41,316 nucleotides of DNA from an uncultured Lachnospiraceae bacterium (lineage in GTDB: Bacteria; Bacillota; Clostridia; Lachnospirales; Lachnospiraceae): the NCBI GenBank assembly GCA_947173495.1, contig CAMWFQ010000034.1:1-41316 (forward strand), written 5' to 3'. The translations under genes were made by a program, and so were the position numbers. Under the pieces are notes generated by a model, which was not told the DNA's origin, did no database searches, and saw nothing but the letters and a program-made list of their open reading frames with translations. The first letter of the stretch is position 1; the number at the start of each line of letters is the position of its first letter. This document shows, one piece after another, positions 21,646-30,199 of this stretch.

Positions 21646-22617
21646 ATGTCAGCAGGAATAGTCGGAACCGGAAGCGCTCTGCCGGCAAGGGTGGTCAGCA
21701 ACCAGGAACTTGAAAGGCTGGTGGATACTACGGATGAGTGGATCAGAAGCAGGACCGGAATCGAAAGCCGGCATATAGCGGTGGAGGAGACAACAACTTC
21801 CATGGCTGTGGAGGCGGCTGAAAAAGCAATGAAAAATGCAGGTGTTACGGCGGATGAGATTGATCTGATCATCGTTGGCACTGTATCCGGAGATATGCAC
21901 TTCCCCTCGACGGCCTGCCAGGTCCAGAAAGAAATATCGGCCGGAAATGCAACTGCATTTGATATCAATGCAGCCTGCGCGGGATTCCTGTTCGGTCTGG
22001 CGATTGCCGATGCCTATATCAGATCAGGGATGGCACGGACAGCGCTTATCATCGGGGCAGAAACGCTTTCCAAGCTGACAGACTGGAGCGACAGAGGAAC
22101 CTGTGTGCTTTTCGGAGATGGGGCAGGGGCCGCAGTGGTACAGAAAAAAGAAGAGGGTATTTTGAGCATTGCCCAGGGCTCGGATGGAGCGGGAGGAGGA
22201 GCGCTCACCTGCCGGGACAGAGAGAACAGCAATCCCTTTATGACGCAGGCCATGATGAATACAGACCCGGACCACACCCATATGAACGGCCAGGAGGTCT
22301 ACCGATTCGCTGTAAAAACAGTACCGGTGATTATTGAAAAGGCTCTGGAAAAAGCGCAGCTCGGGCCGGAGGATATTAAATTTTTCCTTCTACATCAGGC
22401 CAATATCAGGATTATCGAGGCTGTTGCCAGAAAGCTGGGGCAGCCGGCCGAAAAATTTCCCACAAACCTGCAGAAATGTGGTAATATTTCAGCGGGGAGT
22501 ATTCCGGTATTGCTGGACTATGTCCATCAGGAGGGAATGCTTCAAAAAGGAGATAAAATCGTGCTGGCAGGTTTTGGAGGCGGCCTTACATTCGGAGCGG
22601 CGGTTCTGATATGGTAG
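21646..22617 (+). CDS. fabH: Beta-ketoacyl-ACP synthase III
   Basis: This 323-residue thiolase-fold enzyme has the Cys-His-Asn triad at C111 (INAACAGF), H250 (LLHQANIRI) and N280 (KCGNISAGS). It starts chains by condensing acetyl- or branched acyl-CoA with malonyl-ACP. The start at 21646 has AGGAGG at 21632-21637; two earlier in-frame ATGs (21568, 21607) overlap accDA and lack a site at proper distance. It is placed near the end of the operon, whereas fabH is commonly first in related operons. Confidence 0.94.
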   Translation: MSAGIVGTGSALPARVVSNQELERLVDTTDEWIRSRTGIESRHIAVEETTTSMAVEAAEKAMKNAGVTADEIDLIIVGTVSGDMHFPSTACQVQKEISAGNATAFDINAACAGFLFGLAIADAYIRSGMARTALIIGAETLSKLTDWSDRGTCVLFGDGAGAAVVQKKEEGILSIAQGSDGAGGGALTCRDRENSNPFMTQAMMNTDPDHTHMNGQEVYRFAVKTVPVIIEKALEKAQLGPEDIKFFLLHQANIRIIEAVARKLGQPAEKFPTNLQKCGNISAGSIPVLLDYVHQEGMLQKGDKIVLAGFGGGLTFGAAVLIW

Positions 22618-22649
22618 CGGCATCTTTCAAAACGGTAAATGGAGTGGAT

Positions 22650-23093
22650 ATGGAATTGAATCAGACGCTGAATACCTTATTGGTCACCTTATTTCAGGAT
22701 ATCATGGATATCGAGCAGAAGGCGCTTATCACGGGAGAATTTACGGATATTACAATAAATGATATGCATGTGATAGAGGCGATAGGCAAAGGGGAGCCCA
22801 GTCCAAGTTCAGCAGTGGCCAAACGACTTTCCGTTACCATGGGAACGCTTACCAAGGCAGTAGACCGGCTTGTAAGAAATCACTACGTGCTGCGGGAAAG
22901 AAGCGAGGAGGATAAACGGCTGGTACTGCTGTCTCTTTTGGAAAAAGGAGAGAGGGCCTATGCCCACCATGAAAACTTTCATAAGGAAATGGTCAGGGCG
23001 GCGGTGGCGGAGCTTGATGAAAAAGAAGTAAAAATTCTGGCAAATTCTCTGAGCGATCTTGTGGATTATTTCAGAAAGCAGAATGATAACTGA
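22650..23093 (+). CDS. fabT: MarR-family regulator, FabT-like
   Basis: This protein of about 147 residues has a MarR winged helix: ITINDMHVIEAIGKGEPSPS, then VAKRLSVTMGTLTKAVDRLV (recognition helix) and the wing VLRERSEEDKRLVLLSLLEKG. FabT represses fatty acid synthesis genes when bound to long-chain acyl-ACP and recognises TTTGATTATCAAA-type palindromes. Such a site sits at the operon promoter. Being the last gene of the operon, it should be autoregulated. ATG 22650 behind GGAG is chosen; ATG 22611 overlaps fabH and would add 13 residues. The assignment to FabT rests on context plus operator. Confidence 0.85.
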   Translation: MELNQTLNTLLVTLFQDIMDIEQKALITGEFTDITINDMHVIEAIGKGEPSPSSAVAKRLSVTMGTLTKAVDRLVRNHYVLRERSEEDKRLVLLSLLEKGERAYAHHENFHKEMVRAAVAELDEKEVKILANSLSDLVDYFRKQNDN

Positions 23094-23112
23094 GCGGAAA
23101 ATGGGCGGAGAG

Positions 23113-23403
23113 ATGATTGATAAGGAAAAATTCCATGTTTTGAATTATGTAAAAAAGGAAGAATATACCGCCAGCATGGATGGAATGCGGTATATGCTGA
23201 AAAAGAAGGAGACAGAAGAGGGGGCGCAGCTTGAAGCGGTGGTGTGGCCTGAACCGTACTGCTATGCCAAAACCGGAGAGGAACAGAAAACGCGCAGAGT
23301 ATTCCCCCTCTCTGATGAAGGTGTTTCTCAGGCGGCGGACTGGCTGAACGAACAGTATGTGTCCCGAAAGCAGTACTGGGAGCAGACCAAAGCGGTTTAT
23401 TAA
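23113..23403 (+). CDS. Conserved hypothetical protein, about 96 aa
   Basis: This small soluble protein (KEKFHVLNYVKKEEYTASMD, then VVWPEPYCYAKTGEEQKTRR and DWLNEQYVSRKQYWEQTK) has no domain I recognise. It is acidic-basic mixed, lacks a signal peptide and is rich in aromatic residues. It sits 20 bases after fabT and may be co-transcribed with the fab operon, so a link to lipid metabolism is possible but unproved. The start is uncertain: ATG 23113 has GGAG only two bases away, and ATG 23101 is an alternative. Confidence 0.65.
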   Translation: MIDKEKFHVLNYVKKEEYTASMDGMRYMLKKKETEEGAQLEAVVWPEPYCYAKTGEEQKTRRVFPLSDEGVSQAADWLNEQYVSRKQYWEQTKAVY

Positions 23404-23490
23404 TTCATCTGCAAATTTATATTGAAAACCCGGTGCGTCATGAATTATAATGAAAGAAGCTAACAGGACAGAGGATGGGGAGATGACGAT

Positions 23491-23766
23491 ATGGCTTCAT
23501 TGATTTTTGACGATCAGATTTTTAACCGGGAGGTAACTTTTTGTAAGATATACAGTCTGGAGAGCAAGGAAAAGCTGGAAAAGATTTTCCTGCGCAACCG
23601 TATATCTTATTTTATTGACTGGCAGGAGCGTTCATTTTTTGCAAGACTCATGGGAGGCGAAAAGCAAAAAGGGAAGGACGTGTTTACAGTCCGTATTAAT
23701 GAGGCTGATGTGGAGCGGGCCAGTGAACTGGTGAAAGGGCTTGATGTGCATCAGCTGCGGACGTGA
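23491..23766 (+). CDS. Small protein, possibly DUF2007-like
   Basis: This 91-residue protein has GGGGAG 8 bases before its ATG. The pattern of a beta strand, a helix with LEKIFLRNRISYFI, and a late VFTVRINEADVERASELVKG strand-helix resembles small DUF2007/putative signal-transducing folds. The resemblance is weak. It has no membrane segment. A short intergenic region with no clear terminator precedes it. The function is unknown. Confidence 0.6.
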   Translation: MASLIFDDQIFNREVTFCKIYSLESKEKLEKIFLRNRISYFIDWQERSFFARLMGGEKQKGKDVFTVRINEADVERASELVKGLDVHQLRT

Positions 23767-23825
23767 AACATACGGTGCCCGGTTCAATAAGAATCGGAAA
23801 GAAATACTTCTGTTTTCAAAGAGTT

Positions 23826-23840
23826 TATGCTATACTATTA
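23826..23840 (+). promoter_or_regulatory. Extended -10 promoter of the transglutaminase-like gene
   Basis: TATACT at 23831-23836 is preceded by TGC (an extended -10 element). The -35 region 17 bases upstream (TTCTGT) is poor, as is common with extended -10 promoters. The start codon is about 35 bases downstream, behind AAGGAGGTG. Confidence 0.55.
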
Positions 23841-23870
23841 CAACAGTTGTACTTTAAGGAGGTGTAATGT

Positions 23871-24707
23871 ATGAATCTTTGGAGATGGGTTGCCGCTCCG
23901 CTTCTGGCGCTTCTTCTGCCGGTAGCTTCAGGCACCACGGTAAACCAGAATGAAAGTGCTGTGATTGACTATTCCAATACAAAGGATGGTTATGTAATGG
24001 TCAATTATACAGCCGCCACCAGCGCAAGGCTGAAGGTGCAGGTAACCGGACCCACCACCACCTATACTTATAATCTGCCGGCAGGCGCGTGGACCACATT
24101 CCCGCTGTCGGATGGAAACGGAGGATACAAGGTGACCGTATATCAGAATGTGTCCGGCACCAAATATGCCACCGTGCTTTCCACATCATTCAAGGTGGCT
24201 TTAAGCGATGAATTCGCACCGTTTCTGAGGCCTAATCAGTATGTAGATTATGCAGCGGCTCCTAACACGGTTGCCAAAGCCGAGGAGCTTGCCAAGGGAA
24301 TTACCGATCCGCTGCAAAAGGTGGAAAAAGTGTATGATTTTGTGATAAGCAGCCTTACCTATGATACGAAGAAGGCGGAGAGTGTCCAGAGCGGATATCT
24401 TCCGGTGCTGGATAACGTTTTGTCGTCCAAGACAGGCATTTGTTTTGATTATGCCGCGCTTATGACAGGAATGCTGCGCAGTCAGGGGGTTCCCTGTAAA
24501 CTTGTGGTCGGTTATGCCGGCACTGCCTATCATGCATGGATCAGCGTGTGGACGAAAGAGTCGGGCTGGATCGATAATGCGATTTATTTTGATGGAAAGA
24601 CCTGGCATCGGATGGATCCGACTTTTGCTTCTTCCAGCAACAGCAGTGACGCTATCATGAAATATATTGGCGATGGAAGCAATTATACAACCAAATATCT
24701 GTATTAA
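23871..24707 (+). CDS. Secreted transglutaminase-like protein
   Basis: This 278-residue protein has a signal-peptide-like N-terminus (WRWVAAPLLALLLPVASG). A beta-rich domain with a repeated Thr/Tyr pattern spans about 30-110, followed by a transglutaminase-like cysteine-protease core. The likely triad is C191 (KTGICFDYAAL), H221 (TAYHAWISVW) and D249 (RMDPTFA). No LPxTG motif or C-terminal anchor is visible, so it is probably secreted or wall-associated. Bacterial members can be proteases, cross-linkers or peptide hydrolases; the substrate is unknown. It has its own promoter and a perfect AAGGAGGTG site, and precedes the pilus operon. Confidence 0.85.
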   Translation: MNLWRWVAAPLLALLLPVASGTTVNQNESAVIDYSNTKDGYVMVNYTAATSARLKVQVTGPTTTYTYNLPAGAWTTFPLSDGNGGYKVTVYQNVSGTKYATVLSTSFKVALSDEFAPFLRPNQYVDYAAAPNTVAKAEELAKGITDPLQKVEKVYDFVISSLTYDTKKAESVQSGYLPVLDNVLSSKTGICFDYAALMTGMLRSQGVPCKLVVGYAGTAYHAWISVWTKESGWIDNAIYFDGKTWHRMDPTFASSSNSSDAIMKYIGDGSNYTTKYLY

Positions 24708-24720
24708 TCTCACAGGATCA

Positions 24721-24735
24721 GAGGGCGGCGCCCTC
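24721..24735 (+). other. Short GC-rich hairpin after the transglutaminase gene
   Basis: GAGGGC-GGC-GCCCTC is a perfect 6-bp stem 14 bases after the stop codon. No T run follows, so it is at best a weak or partial terminator before the pilus genes. Confidence 0.45.
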
Positions 24736-24785
24736 AGGGAAAGTTACAGAGTAATAATTTTATTATGATAAGATTGGAGTTAGAA

Positions 24786-25826
24786 ATGAAAAAGGCTATT
24801 TCACATGAAGATATTTCATCCCTGTGTCTGAAGCTGTCTCTTCTTCTTCATGCCGGCGTAGGGGTGGGTGATGCGCTTACGCTTCTGTTAGAAGAGAGCG
24901 ATGCTTCTTACCAGGAATTGCTTTCCGGTATGGCTCAGCAGGTAGACGATGGAGCGTCCCTTTCTGCCGCCATGAAACAGACGGAGAGTTTTCCGGCATA
25001 TGTCAGCGGACTGGTGGAGGTAGGGGAGCAGGCAGGCCGTACGGAAGAAGCGCTTTCGGCTCTTTCAAGATATTATGAGGACAGAGCCCGCCTGGAAAGA
25101 CGCGTGCGGAACGCGCTATTGTATCCGGCTGTCATGCTGGTTCTGATGCTCCTTGTGATTGCAGTGCTGCTGGTCAGAGTACTGCCTATTTTTGATGATG
25201 TTTATGCCTCTCTGGGGGCGAGGCTTACAGGTGTGGCGGGAGGACTTCTCAGCGTGGGGCGCTGGCTGGACCGGATCATGCCGGTACTGTGGGTCCTTTT
25301 GGTTCTGGTAGTAGTGTTGCTGGGAGTGTTTGCGGTCTCCGAGTCTTTCCGCAGTAAGGTCATGACATTCTGGAGAAATACCCGGGGAGATAAGGGCGTA
25401 TCCCGGCGGATGAATACAGCGCGGCTGGCGCAGGCGCTTTCCATGGGGATGGCAAGCGGGCTTTCTCTGGAGGAATCCGTCACACTGGCGGCAGGGCTTA
25501 TGGAGGATGTTCCCGCAGCAAAAGAACGTTGTATGGACTGCCGGAACAGACTTGATAAGGGTGAGAGCCAGAAGGATGCGTTGAAGAACAGTGGTCTTCT
25601 GCCTTCGGCGTCCTGCCGTCTGCTGGAGCTTGGGCAGCGCAGCGGCGCAGGGGATGTTTCCATGGAAAAAATCGCCCGGGATCTTTCAGAGGAGAGCGAA
25701 GCAGCGCTGGAGGAGATTGTAAGCCGGGTTGAGCCGGCACTGGTGCTGGTGTGCTCGGTTCTGGTGGGACTGATCCTGCTGTCTGTTATGCTTCCGCTTA
25801 TGCATATCATGTCTGCCATCGGATAA
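24786..25826 (+). CDS. pilC: PilC/GspF-type inner membrane assembly protein
   Basis: This 346-residue protein is made of two GspF repeats. The first is LCLKLSLLLHAGVGVGDALT, then GEQAGRTEEALSAL. The second is ARLAQALSMGMASGLSLEES, then LLELGQRSGAGD. Three hydrophobic segments are visible (about 110-133, 160-185, and the C-terminal VLVCSVLVGLILLSVMLPLM). It is the platform protein of type IV pilus or type II secretion machines, transmitting force from a hexameric ATPase. ATG 24786 with TTGGAG is preferred over ATG 24765. It heads an operon with four pilin-like proteins and PilT. Confidence 0.88.
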   Translation: MKKAISHEDISSLCLKLSLLLHAGVGVGDALTLLLEESDASYQELLSGMAQQVDDGASLSAAMKQTESFPAYVSGLVEVGEQAGRTEEALSALSRYYEDRARLERRVRNALLYPAVMLVLMLLVIAVLLVRVLPIFDDVYASLGARLTGVAGGLLSVGRWLDRIMPVLWVLLVLVVVLLGVFAVSESFRSKVMTFWRNTRGDKGVSRRMNTARLAQALSMGMASGLSLEESVTLAAGLMEDVPAAKERCMDCRNRLDKGESQKDALKNSGLLPSASCRLLELGQRSGAGDVSMEKIARDLSEESEAALEEIVSRVEPALVLVCSVLVGLILLSVMLPLMHIMSAIG

Positions 25827-25851
25827 TACGGACAGGAGTGGAGAGAGCGTT

Positions 25852-26172
25852 ATGAAGAAAAGAAAATCGGTTTTTGCCTTATTGCAGGGACTGTTGCTCC
25901 CCTGTGTAGCAGCTGTAGTACTGCTTGGCTTTGTCTCCGCGGTCAATGATCTGGACAATGGACGCGAGCAGGAAGATCTGCAGAGGCTGGAGGGAGCCCT
26001 GCGCAGAGGCTGTGTGGCCTGTTATGCCGCCGAAGGAGTTTATCCTCCTGATCTTGATTATATAAAGGAACATTACGGCGTACAGGTGGATGAGTCGAAA
26101 TATATCGTATATTATGATATTTTTGCGGAGAATCTGATGCCGGATATTACGGTTCTGGAGAATATGCAATGA
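25852..26172 (+). CDS. Pilin-like protein, type II secretion/type IV pilus class
   Basis: This 106-residue protein has a basic N-terminus (MKKRKSVFALLQG), one hydrophobic helix (LLLPCVAAVVLLGFVSAV), then an amphipathic helix and a small C-terminal head with CVACYAAEGVYPPDLDYIKE. The A-x-E-G-x-Y-P region is reminiscent of type IV pilin heads. The canonical G/A cleavage followed by F-x-x-x-E is not evident, so prepilin processing is uncertain. It may be the major subunit of this operon because its head is the most pilin-like. Confidence 0.65.
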   Translation: MKKRKSVFALLQGLLLPCVAAVVLLGFVSAVNDLDNGREQEDLQRLEGALRRGCVACYAAEGVYPPDLDYIKEHYGVQVDESKYIVYYDIFAENLMPDITVLENMQ

Positions 26173-26651
26173 AAAAGAGATTAGTGAAACATCATTTGGA
26201 TGGACTGATTGCGCTGCTTTTGTTTGGCGTGTTTGCGGTATGTGTGCTTGTGGTACTTCTGACCGGTGCAGACGCCTACCGCCGTCTTACGCAGCGGGAT
26301 GAGGCGGCCTATGACCGCCGCGTCTGCGCGCAGTATATGGCTACCCGTCTACGCCAGGCGGACAGTTTTGAAGGTGTGGCAATAGAAGACTTCCAGGGTA
26401 CAGATGCGCTGGTGCTTGCAGCCGGGGATGGCTATGTCACACGGATTTATTATCATGAAGGATATATTATGGAGCTTTATTCTGAAGAAGAGCCGGATCT
26501 GGGGCCTGAGGCTGGCGAGAAGATTATGAAGGCGCAGGGGCTTGAAATGGCTTTGGAAGATGGAATGCTTAAGCTGACCGCAACGGACGAGGAGGGGAAA
26601 AGCAGCCAGCTGCTGTTGTCCCTGCGAAGCAAAGAGGAGGTGTCGGCATGA
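26169..26651 (+). CDS. Pilin-like membrane-anchored protein (DUF4860 type)
   Basis: This 160-residue protein has a short basic N-terminus, one hydrophobic helix (LIALLLFGVFAVCVLVVLL) and a beta-rich outer part (YDRRVCAQYMATRLRQADSF, GYVTRIYYHEGYIMELY). It overlaps the previous gene by 4 bases (ATGA). It resembles the DUF4860 proteins that accompany PilT/GspF genes in Clostridia. A minor pseudopilin role is inferred from gene order. Confidence 0.65.
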   Translation: MKKRLVKHHLDGLIALLLFGVFAVCVLVVLLTGADAYRRLTQRDEAAYDRRVCAQYMATRLRQADSFEGVAIEDFQGTDALVLAAGDGYVTRIYYHEGYIMELYSEEEPDLGPEAGEKIMKAQGLEMALEDGMLKLTATDEEGKSSQLLLSLRSKEEVSA

Positions 26652-27106
26652 GAAGTAAGGCGCCGCTTGCATTGATGGAACAGATGGTGATGCTGCTTGT
26701 ATTTGCGCTGGCAGCAGCGCTGTGCCTTCAGGCTTTCGTAAAATCAGATGCTATTTCCGCCAAAAGCGAGGCCAGGGATCATGCTGCTCTTGCAGCGCAG
26801 AATGCTGCCGAGCTGATCCGTAGCGGAAGTGGCGATATGGCAGAGACACTCTCCGATGCGGCACAACAGTTAGGCGGGTCCTATGAACAGGGAATATTGT
26901 GGATTGATTATGATGAGAACTGGAATGTACTGCACCAGGAGCCAGGGGGAAACAGCGCGCGTTACCGTCTGACGGCCCAGGGCGTTCCTGATGATACGCC
27001 CGGACTGCTTAAGTCCTCTATTTGTGTAGTGGACGGAGATGCAGAGGAGACAGAGGTTTTGTTTGAACTGGAAGTGGCATGGCAGGGGGTGATGATAAGT
27101 GGCTGA
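26648..27106 (+). CDS. Pilin-like protein
   Basis: This 152-residue protein has an N-terminal hydrophobic helix (ALMEQMVMLLVFALAAALCL) followed by an alpha-helical stalk (SDAISAKSEARDHAALAAQN) and a small beta head. The Glu in ALMEQ may stand for the pilin E5, but the processing site is not canonical. It overlaps its neighbour by 4 bases (ATGA). Its role as a minor pilin is inferred from the operon. Confidence 0.65.
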   Translation: MRSKAPLALMEQMVMLLVFALAAALCLQAFVKSDAISAKSEARDHAALAAQNAAELIRSGSGDMAETLSDAAQQLGGSYEQGILWIDYDENWNVLHQEPGGNSARYRLTAQGVPDDTPGLLKSSICVVDGDAEETEVLFELEVAWQGVMISG

Positions 27107-27503
27107 AAAAGAAAGATTTTCTCCGCCTGCATTGGGAGGAATTTCGCTGCTTGTGGTATTTGCAGTTTTGTGCCTGACGGTATTTGCGCTTTTGACGCTG
27201 ACGACCGTGCAGGCGGACAGCCGTCTGGGAGATTCTTCTCTTCAGGCTGTGACGGATTATTATGCGGCTGATTGCAAAGCACAGAAAATACTGGCTCTTC
27301 TGCGGGCAGGAGAGATGCCGGAAGGGGTAACAAAAGAAGGAGATTATTACCAGTATACCTGTCCTGTTTCTGAAAATCAGAATCTGGAGGTGTCGGTGAG
27401 CCTTGAGGGAGACACTTACGAAATTCTGTACTGGAGAGCCGTCCCGGTAGAAAAGGAGCAGGCGGAGGAAAGCCTGAATGTGTGGGACGGAATAACGTTT
27501 TGA
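27099..27503 (+). CDS. Pilin-like protein
   Basis: This 134-residue protein has a 13-residue cytoplasmic tail, one hydrophobic helix (LLVVFAVLCLTVFALLTLTT) and a C-terminal domain of short strands (YYQYTCPVSENQNLEVSVSL). It overlaps the previous gene by 8 bases. The helix followed by VQADSRLGDSSLQAVTDYYA resembles a pilin stalk. There is no recognisable prepilin cleavage site. Confidence 0.62.
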   Translation: MAEKERFSPPALGGISLLVVFAVLCLTVFALLTLTTVQADSRLGDSSLQAVTDYYAADCKAQKILALLRAGEMPEGVTKEGDYYQYTCPVSENQNLEVSVSLEGDTYEILYWRAVPVEKEQAEESLNVWDGITF

Positions 27504-27560
27504 AGCATAATCTGGAAATACCATATGCAGTGAAGGAAGATGAAGGAGGTAGTAGGATTC

Positions 27561-28619
27561 ATGGCCGGATTAACAGATTATTTAGAGCGGGCGGTAAAGG
27601 ATAAAGCGTCTGATCTGTTTATTGTGGCAGGCGGCAAGATCTGTGAAAAAGTAGAGAAGCATTTGATCCCCATCAGCGATGACATCGTATTTCCGCAGGA
27701 GACGAATGAGCTGATCACTGAGCTTTATGCACGGGCAGGCCGTTCCATGGAAGAATATGATGCACGGGGAGATGACGATTTTTCACTCTCTCTGCCGGGA
27801 CTGGCGAGGTTCAGAGTAAATGCCTATCATCAGAGAGGCTCCATGGCGGCGGTGGTGAGAATCGTAGTCTTTGAGATCCCTGACTGGAAGGATCGTCATA
27901 TCCCATCTCAGATTATGGATCTTGCAGAGCTGGACCATGGCATGATTCTGGTTACGGGAACAGCAGGCAGCGGGAAATCCACGACACAGGCCTGTATCAT
28001 TGATCAGATCAATCAGACACGGGACGCTCATATCATTACGCTGGAGGATCCGATTGAGTTTCTTCACAGGAATAAAAAGAGTATTGTCAGTCAGAGAGAG
28101 ATTGCCATCGACACACAGGATTATCTTTCCGCTTTGCGTTCCTGCCTGAGACAGGCGCCGGATGTAATCCTGCTGGGAGAGATGCGCGACCACGAGACCA
28201 TCCGCACAGCTATGACAGCGGCGGAGACAGGGCATCTTTTGATCGCAACCCTTCATACCAAGGGGACAGTAAATACAATAGACCGTATTGTGGACGCTTT
28301 TCCAAGTGAACAGCAGGCGCAGGTGCGCGTTCAGCTGAGTATGGTACTGCGCACGGTAGTATCACAGCAGCTTTTGCCGGGGAGCAGGGGCGATCTGGTT
28401 CCGGCATTTGAGATCATGCATATGACCAATGCGATTCGCAGCCTGATCCGGGAGAGCAAGAGTCACCAGATTGATAATGCCATTGCGGCCGGAGGAAGCG
28501 AAGGAATGATCGCCATGGATCAGTCGATTCTGGGATTATATCAACAGGGACTGATCAGCAGAGATACAGCTTTGGAATATTGCGATCATCCGGAACAGCT
28601 TCAGCGCCGTCTGGGATAG
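27561..28619 (+). CDS. pilT: Type IV pilus retraction ATPase
   Basis: This 352-residue secretion ATPase has Walker A GTAGSGKST (133-141), the Asp box ITLEDPIEF (about 159-167), Walker B VILLGEMRD (202-210) and the His box ATLHT (229-233). AIRSLIRE (291-298) is the PilT hallmark AIRNLIRE with one change. PilT depolymerises pili and powers twitching or DNA uptake. The start at 27561 has AAGGAGGT at 27543-27550; ATG 27540 is a weaker alternative. No PilB-type extension ATPase is in the window. Confidence 0.93.
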   Translation: MAGLTDYLERAVKDKASDLFIVAGGKICEKVEKHLIPISDDIVFPQETNELITELYARAGRSMEEYDARGDDDFSLSLPGLARFRVNAYHQRGSMAAVVRIVVFEIPDWKDRHIPSQIMDLAELDHGMILVTGTAGSGKSTTQACIIDQINQTRDAHIITLEDPIEFLHRNKKSIVSQREIAIDTQDYLSALRSCLRQAPDVILLGEMRDHETIRTAMTAAETGHLLIATLHTKGTVNTIDRIVDAFPSEQQAQVRVQLSMVLRTVVSQQLLPGSRGDLVPAFEIMHMTNAIRSLIRESKSHQIDNAIAAGGSEGMIAMDQSILGLYQQGLISRDTALEYCDHPEQLQRRLG

Positions 28620-28647
28620 CGGTTTTGACAGCAGGAAGAAATTCAGG

Positions 28648-28676
28648 AACAGGAGATTCCGTTGGAATCTCCTGTT
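28648..28676 (+). terminator. Terminator of the pilus operon
   Basis: AACAGGAGATTCC and GGAATCTCCTGTT form a perfect 13-bp stem around GTT, followed by AGTTTC. It lies 29 bases after the pilT stop. The T tract is short, but the stem is strong. Confidence 0.8.
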
Positions 28677-28802
28677 AGTTTCATATGCAGAGGCGCACAG
28701 ATGAAATTGTTGTTTATGTAACACGGCCCCGCGCGCGCAGGTGAAAAAGTATTCTCTGCACGATTGAGAGACGACGGCAGACTGCAAAGGAGAAGCAGAC
28801 TT

Positions 28803-30119
28803 ATGAATTATATTTTATTGTCCGGCGGTTCAGGAAAACGCCTGTGGCCTCTTTCCAATGACGTTCGATCCAAACAGTTTATCAAGATATTCAGGAATGC
28901 AGAGGGGGAGTACGAGTCCATGGTGCAGCGGGTGTACCGCCAGATCCGGACAGCAGATAAAGAGGCGGATATCACCATAGCTACCTCCAGAGCACAGATC
29001 TCGTCTGTTCACAATCAGCTTCCGGATGACGTCGGAATCTGTGTGGAACCCTGCAGAAGAGATACGTTTCCGGCGATTGTGCTGGCGGCGGCTTATCTGC
29101 GGGATGTGAAAGGAATTTCTGAACAGAAGGCTGTTGTTGTATGTCCGGTAGACCCTTATGTGGACGATGATTATTTCGAAGCGGTCAGAGAAATGGGAAG
29201 GATTGCTGCAGGAGACGGGGAGCATCTGGTGCTTATGGGAATCGAGCCTGCCTACCCAAGTGAAAAATATGGCTATGTGATTCCGGAGGGTGCTGAGAAA
29301 ATCAGCAGAGTGTCAACTTTTAAAGAAAAACCGGACGCAGCTGCCGCAGCGACATATATTCGTCAGGGAGCCCTGTGGAACGGAGGCGTATTTGCGTTCA
29401 AACTGGGATATGTGCTTGGGAAGGCGCGGGAAACAGTTGCATTTAAAAATTATGAAGAATTCCTTGCAAGATATGAACAGCTGGATAAAATCAGTTTTGA
29501 CTATGCAGTGGCCGAAAAAGAAAACGAGCTTAAGGTTATGCGCTTTAAGGGAAAGTGGAAAGATCTGGGAACCTGGAATACACTGACAGAAGCCATGGAG
29601 GAGTCCTGTATCGGAGAAGGGATCATGAATGAAACGTGTGAGAATGTCCATATTGTGAATGAGCTGGATGTTCCGATCCTTTGTATGGGGCTTAAGGATA
29701 TGGTGGTCAGCGCGAGCCCGGAAGGAATTCTGGTGTCGGATAAGGCGCAGTCCAGTTACATGAAACCCTTCGTGGAAGAGATTGATCAGCAGATCATGTT
29801 TGCTGAAAAATCCTGGGGGAGCTTCCGGGTTCTGGATGCGGCCGGGGAAAGTCTGACGATTAAGGTGACACTGAATCCGGGAAACAGAATGAATTATCAC
29901 AGCCATGAGAGAAGAGATGAAGTCTGGAATGTAATCTCCGGAGAAGGAGTGTGTATCATTGACGAAGTCAGAAGACCGGTGAAGGCAGGGGATATGATAC
30001 AGATGAAGGCGGGATGCAGGCATACTGTGATTGCCGGGACGGAGCTGAAGATCATAGAGATACAGTCCGGCAGGGAGATCAGTGTTCATGATAAGCATAA
30101 GTATGAAATGCCGGAGTGA
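28803..30119 (+). CDS. manC: Mannose-1-phosphate guanylyltransferase/cupin protein
   Basis: This 438-residue protein has an N-terminal nucleotidyltransferase with LLSGGSGKRLWPLSN (4-18) and SRVSTFKEKPDA (the sugar-binding FxEKP). Its C-terminal cupin of the mannose-6-phosphate isomerase type contains NPGNRMNYHSHERRDEVWNV and GDMIQMKAGCRHTV. It makes GDP-mannose for surface polysaccharides. The Thr of GGSGTRLWP is replaced by Lys here. The start at 28803 has AGGAG at 28788-28792. No manB is nearby. Confidence 0.9.
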   Translation: MNYILLSGGSGKRLWPLSNDVRSKQFIKIFRNAEGEYESMVQRVYRQIRTADKEADITIATSRAQISSVHNQLPDDVGICVEPCRRDTFPAIVLAAAYLRDVKGISEQKAVVVCPVDPYVDDDYFEAVREMGRIAAGDGEHLVLMGIEPAYPSEKYGYVIPEGAEKISRVSTFKEKPDAAAAATYIRQGALWNGGVFAFKLGYVLGKARETVAFKNYEEFLARYEQLDKISFDYAVAEKENELKVMRFKGKWKDLGTWNTLTEAMEESCIGEGIMNETCENVHIVNELDVPILCMGLKDMVVSASPEGILVSDKAQSSYMKPFVEEIDQQIMFAEKSWGSFRVLDAAGESLTIKVTLNPGNRMNYHSHERRDEVWNVISGEGVCIIDEVRRPVKAGDMIQMKAGCRHTVIAGTELKIIEIQSGREISVHDKHKYEMPE

Positions 30120-30199
30120 ATAGTTCCTTTCAGGTTCTATGACGGCAGACAGCCGCAGATCAGAGAATGCGCAAAAAAGGCGCGGAAAAGAGGTTGAGT

